This document shows positions 5,708 to 7,838 of a stretch of 7,838 nt of DNA, one piece after another. The translations under genes and the position numbers were made by a program. The stretch spans positions 1 to 7,838 of the forward strand of contig JACADX010000360.1 of the NCBI GenBank assembly GCA_013389125.1, read 5' to 3'. Positions within the stretch are counted from its first letter, which is position 1, and each line of letters begins with the position of its first letter. This stretch comes from Parvularculaceae bacterium (lineage in GTDB: Bacteria > Pseudomonadota > Alphaproteobacteria > Caulobacterales > Parvularculaceae). The notes beneath the pieces are model-generated. The model saw only the letters and a list, made by a program, of their open reading frames with translations. It ran no database searches and had not been told where the DNA came from.

Positions 5708-6805
5708 TCAGATCGCGGCTTTCAGGGCCCGGAACGAAATCATCTTGCGCTGCGCCTCGTCCCACAGCGCAAGGCTCGCGCTCTTAAAGCTTTCCGGGAT
5801 TGTCATCCGCGGGAGCGCGAGAAGATCCCTGCTCGCCCGGTAGCATTCCGGGAGCCGGTAGTTCGGGATCCCGCTCGCAAGATGATGGATGTGATGGAGC
5901 CCGATATTTCCGGTGAGCCAGCGCAGCAGCTTCGGCAGGTGATAATGCGAGGACCCGTAGATCGCCGCTTCGGCGTAGGTCCACTCGGGCTTTCTCGCCC
6001 AATAGGCGTTCTCATATTGGTGCTGGACGTAAAAAAGCCACGAGCCGACCCAGGCGGCGATCGTCACCGCGGGAACGATCGCAAGCGCGACAGCGCCGGC
6101 GCCGAACGCGAGAGCGAGGCCGCCATAGGCTGCGGCAAGCGCAAGGTTCAGCGAAGCGACGCTCCGCCAGATCTGCGAAGCCTTAAGTCCCTGGTAGCTC
6201 TTGGCGAACGGCATCGCGCCGGCGAGCGGCAGGCGCTGCAGCACGAAGAAATACAAGGGCGCGCCGATGACGATCATCACGACGGGATTGCGATAGGCGC
6301 GATAGATGATCCGGTCCCATTTCGAGAGGGCGCGGTATTCCTCGACCGTCAGCGTGTCGACGGCGCCCACGCCGCGCCGGTCGAGATCGCCTGAGCCCGC
6401 ATGGTGGCGGTTATGAGCGTCGCGCCAGAAGGAGTAAGGCGTAAAAGTCAGGATACTGATGAACCGGCCGAGCCAGTCATTCGCCTGACGGCTCTTGAAG
6501 TAGGAGCCGTGGCCGCAATCGTGCTGGATCGTGAAGAGCTTGACGAGAACGCCGCCCGCAAGCGGCGCGGCGAGAAGCGTCACCGGCCAGAGGCCGGCTT
6601 TCGCCGCCGCAATCTGGAGCGCGACGAGCCCGAAATAGGTCGCGAGCGCGAGCGAGGCCTGGGCGAGGCTTCGCTTCAGGTCGGCTCCTTGAAAGCGTTT
6701 GCAGTGCTCAACGATCCGTCGCAGGGCGGCGAGCTTTTCGTCGGCTGCGGCGTGAAATCTGGCGGCGGTCGCAGCGACGGCTGCGGCATCGGCGGACTGG
6801 AACAA
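5708..6805 (-). CDS. Membrane fatty acid desaturase, acyl-lipid (DesA-like)
   Basis: Integral membrane di-iron desaturase that introduces a cis double bond into membrane acyl chains with O2 and an electron donor. All three histidine boxes are present: HDCGH (95-99), HNRHH (131-135) and HHIHH (304-308), with SSHYHLP (285-291) before the third. Hydrophobic segments at about 50-72, 75-93, 174-192 and 215-260 fit the usual four-helix layout. The 365-residue length is normal. The overall pattern resembles Delta12/omega-6-type bacterial desaturases, but regiospecificity cannot be read from sequence. In this frame the only start is TTG at 6805, with a stop 12 bases further up and a poor AGGGG site. 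A much better GAGG-A5-ATG (6831) lies upstream but is one base out of frame, across a G4C4 run, so the true N terminus may be about 9 residues longer. 79 bases separate it from marR. Changing membrane fluidity is the likely role. Confidence 0.94.
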   Translation of the reverse strand: MFQSADAAAVAATAARFHAAADEKLAALRRIVEHCKRFQGADLKRSLAQASLALATYFGLVALQIAAAKAGLWPVTLLAAPLAGGVLVKLFTIQHDCGHGSYFKSRQANDWLGRFISILTFTPYSFWRDAHNRHHAGSGDLDRRGVGAVDTLTVEEYRALSKWDRIIYRAYRNPVVMIVIGAPLYFFVLQRLPLAGAMPFAKSYQGLKASQIWRSVASLNLALAAAYGGLALAFGAGAVALAIVPAVTIAAWVGSWLFYVQHQYENAYWARKPEWTYAEAAIYGSSHYHLPKLLRWLTGNIGLHHIHHLASGIPNYRLPECYRASRDLLALPRMTIPESFKSASLALWDEAQRKMISFRALKAAI

Positions 6806-6828
6806 AGGGGCCCCTGCTCACTCTGGCG

Positions 6829-6840
6829 CATTTTTTCCTC
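6829..6840 (-). promoter_or_regulatory. Strong ribosome-binding site and ATG out of frame with the desaturase
   Basis: On the minus strand GAGG (6840-6837), five A bases and ATG (6831-6829) form the best translation start in this intergenic region. Its frame begins MRQSEQGPL and then runs out of the desaturase frame at the GGGGCCCC run (6807-6814). One extra base in that run would join it to the desaturase frame two codons before the TTG at 6805. Without that base it encodes a peptide overlapping the desaturase gene and ending near 6676, with no recognisable features. Confidence 0.55.
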
Positions 6841-6852
6841 AGGCGCGCCTGA
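6839..6852. promoter_or_regulatory. Perfect 14-base palindrome TCAGGCGCGCCTGA at the desaturase leader
   Basis: A perfect self-complementary 14-mer lies immediately upstream of, and by two bases overlapping, the GAGG ribosome-binding site. As DNA it could be an operator for a dimeric regulator; as RNA it could form a 5-bp stem that hides the site. There is no T tract after it on either strand, so it is not a terminator. Regulatory meaning is inferred from position only. Confidence 0.4.
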
Positions 6853-6861
6853 CGCGCCCGG

Positions 6862-6879
6862 GGTGAAGGTCAACTCACC
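6862..6879. promoter_or_regulatory. Inverted repeat GGTGA-N8-TCACC upstream of the desaturase
   Basis: Five-base arms GGTGA (6862-6866) and TCACC (6875-6879) flank an 8-base centre that holds a minus-strand TTGACC (6873-6868), a -35-like hexamer. The expected -10 position 17 bases later reads AGGCGC, which is not a sigma-70 -10, so I do not call a promoter. The arms differ from the TGACA/TGTCA arms at the marR gene, so a different protein would bind if any does. Confidence 0.3.
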
Positions 6880-6983
6880 GTGAAACCTTTAAGGAGAACT
6901 GAAGCGCGGCGGCAAGCGGGCGCGCTCACGCGGAGGATAAAATCTTCATCAACTTTGTTGCAGCGCCGGGCGCTCCCGCGCGA

Positions 6984-7562
6984 TCAGCGGCGGACGCGCC
7001 GGCGGCGCGCCATCAACGCCGCAAGGCCGGCCGCAAAGAGGACTGCCGCGCCCGGGATCGGGATGAAAGTGAGGTTCGCGCGGATTTCCCCAGCAGGGAA
7101 GTCCTTGGTGTGAATGTTCGCGTAGGCAAGCCCGTTCTTCAGCACGTCAAGGAGAGCGGCGATCGCGCCGGAAAGCGTGCCCCCATTGGCGGCGACGAAG
7201 GCGGGGTTCCAGCTTGCCGCGTCCATGAGGTCGAAGGTTCGGTCATAGGACCCGAAATTCACGCCCGCCGGAAAGCCCGCGAACGAAGGAACGCCGGTCG
7301 CAACGCCGGCGGTCGGTGCTGAACAGCAATGGATGTGAGAAACCGTCGTGTCTGCGATGAGGTTCGTGAAGTCGAACTCTACCCGCATCGTATTCGCCAC
7401 GGTGTCAATCGTCACGATCGCGGACCCGCTTCCCGGCGTTGCGACCGGCGGGACCTCCGCGGCTCCGGAAAAAACGCCTGTATAGGAGAGGATCGCCGCT
7501 GAGGCGGCGCCTGGCGTCAGGATCGCGAGCAAGGTGAGAGCGACCGCCGCGAGGTTACGCAT
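6984..7562 (-). CDS. Secreted CHRD-domain protein with exosortase-type C-terminal sorting signal
   Basis: Protein of 192 residues with three parts. First, a Sec signal peptide, cleaved probably after ASA (about residue 22). Second, a single CHRD domain (about 25-165), recognised by AEVPPV (35-40), VSHIHCC (74-80) and the family's closing signature NIHTKDFPAGEIRANL (149-164). Third, a tripartite tail: IPIPGAA (167-173), a short hydrophobic helix (to about 185) and RRRRVRR (186-192). That tail matches the PEP-CTERM/VPLPA-CTERM class of signals, which an exosortase would cut while anchoring or releasing the protein at the cell surface. CHRD domains occur in chordin and in many bacterial secreted proteins; their biochemical role in bacteria is not established, though the conserved histidines could bind metal. 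ATG 7562 has an excellent GGAGGTGAACC site. It follows trpB by 91 bases and precedes the desaturase by 178. No exosortase gene is in the window. Confidence 0.9.
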   Translation of the reverse strand: MRNLAAVALTLLAILTPGAASAAILSYTGVFSGAAEVPPVATPGSGSAIVTIDTVANTMRVEFDFTNLIADTTVSHIHCCSAPTAGVATGVPSFAGFPAGVNFGSYDRTFDLMDAASWNPAFVAANGGTLSGAIAALLDVLKNGLAYANIHTKDFPAGEIRANLTFIPIPGAAVLFAAGLAALMARRRRVRR

Positions 7563-7653
7563 GGTTCACCTCCATGTTCGCCCCGCCGCCAGAAAGCCTA
7601 ACATCGGCGTTAACCATCCTCCAATTAACAAACGTCGAGGCGGCGGCCCGCCG

Positions 7654-7838
7654 TCACCGGTCGACGGCGATCAGCGGCATGACGCTGAAAATGTCCTTGT
7701 CGCCGCGCCCGCACAAATTGACGAGCACGATCGCATCGCGCGGAAGGCTCGCAGCCTTGTCGAGCGCGCGGGCGAGCGCATGCGCCGGTTCGAGCGCTGG
7801 AATGATCCCTTCAAGCTGCGCGCAAAGCTCGAACATCA
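7654..7838 (-). CDS. trpB: Tryptophan synthase beta subunit, C-terminal fragment (gene continues past window)
   Basis: The last 60 residues of TrpB, the PLP enzyme that condenses indole with serine to give tryptophan in complex with TrpA. Recognised by LEGIIPALEPAHALA and by the cofactor-site motif NLCGRGDKDIF near the C terminus. The reading frame is open to the window edge, and the first Met in view is internal. In Salmonella TrpB the position occupied here by Cys is Ser377, which contacts the PLP ring nitrogen; Cys at this place is, to my knowledge, a natural variant in other bacteria. The protein ends shortly after the motif, as usual. The gene is followed not by trpA but by the CHRD gene. 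A GC-rich stretch follows the stop, but no clean terminator is seen, so read-through into the block is possible. Confidence 0.96.
   Translation of the reverse strand, partial: MFELCAQLEGIIPALEPAHALARALDKAASLPRDAIVLVNLCGRGDKDIFSVMPLIAVDR

Larger units (their letters stand above)
6806..6983. other. Intergenic region between CHRD gene and desaturase
   Basis: The longest gap in the window (178 bases). It holds the out-of-frame desaturase start and the two palindromes listed separately. Just after the CHRD stop, on the minus strand, a small hairpin AGCGC-CCG-GCGCT (6974-6962) is followed by a weaker CAAC-AAA-GTTG hairpin and, further on, by TTTT. This is a doubtful terminator for the CHRD gene. 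I found no convincing sigma-70 promoter and no further gene. Confidence 0.4.

Noticed and set aside
5681..6394. Plus-strand open frame opposite the desaturase
   Set aside because: The other strand carries the three histidine boxes of a desaturase; this frame shows only charged low-complexity sequence.
6845..6873. Sigma-70 promoter for the desaturase from TTGACC
   Set aside because: The hexamer at the correct spacing is AGGCGC, not a -10 element.
7563..7622. Possible 20-codon leader peptide upstream of the CHRD gene (ATG right after GGAGG)
   Set aside because: The ribosome-binding sequence touches the ATG with no spacer, and the peptide has no regulatory-codon pattern such as a Trp run.
7631..7653. 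GC-rich palindromic stretch after trpB as a terminator
   Set aside because: The stem is only about 4 bp with a workable loop, and the T-rich stretch begins too far downstream.
2757..7653. Mobile-element origin of the inserted block
   Set aside because: No transposase, integrase, terminal inverted repeats, tRNA or flanking direct repeat was visible, and base composition looks like the neighbours.

Overview
The window looks like chromosomal DNA of a high-GC alphaproteobacterium. TrpA, AccD and FolC read as alphaproteobacterial, and the order trpB, trpA, accD, folC on one strand is the arrangement known from that class. I cannot place it in a genus. The intact four-cysteine AccD zinc finger argues against the usual Rhizobium/Bradyrhizobium form. 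The IPIP-type C-terminal sorting signal on one protein fits an aquatic alphaproteobacterium with an exosortase, but this is only an impression.

Every gene I can support lies on the minus strand, so transcription runs from high to low coordinates. In that order: the 3' end of trpB (7838-7654); a secreted CHRD-domain protein (7562-6984); a membrane fatty acid desaturase (6805-5708); a MarR-family regulator (5628-5155); a lipoprotein type-B carboxylesterase (5076-3370); a small secreted Arg/Asp-rich protein (3247-2816); trpA (2756-1890); accD (1893-991, ATGA overlap with trpA); and folC (973 to beyond the window edge). Gaps are short, the longest being 178 bases, so there is no large gene-free stretch. 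I see no tRNA, rRNA, CRISPR array, insertion sequence or attachment site.

The striking point is the architecture. The genes for the two tryptophan synthase subunits, normally adjacent, are separated by a five-gene block of about 4.7 kb. All five genes run in the trp direction and no mobility gene is seen. Four of the five products are predicted to act in the membrane or envelope (sorted CHRD protein, desaturase, lipoprotein esterase, Arg/Asp-rich secreted protein) and the fifth is a MarR regulator. Two equally sized TGACA-N7-TGTCA palindromes, 20 bp centre to centre, sit on the MarR start and look like an autoregulatory operator. The desaturase has two further palindromes upstream and an unusual start. 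A strong ribosome-binding site and ATG lie one frame away from the coding frame, separated from it by a G4C4 run, which suggests a TTG start, an indel or a sequence error. A long nested hairpin directly follows the esterase stop codon.

Downstream, trpA (TTG start, Ala in place of the usual Pro53) is translationally coupled to accD, which is followed after 17 bases by folC. The left edge of the window, inside folC, shows a degenerate version of a normally invariant motif in extremely GC-rich sequence. It should be checked against reads before biological meaning is attached.
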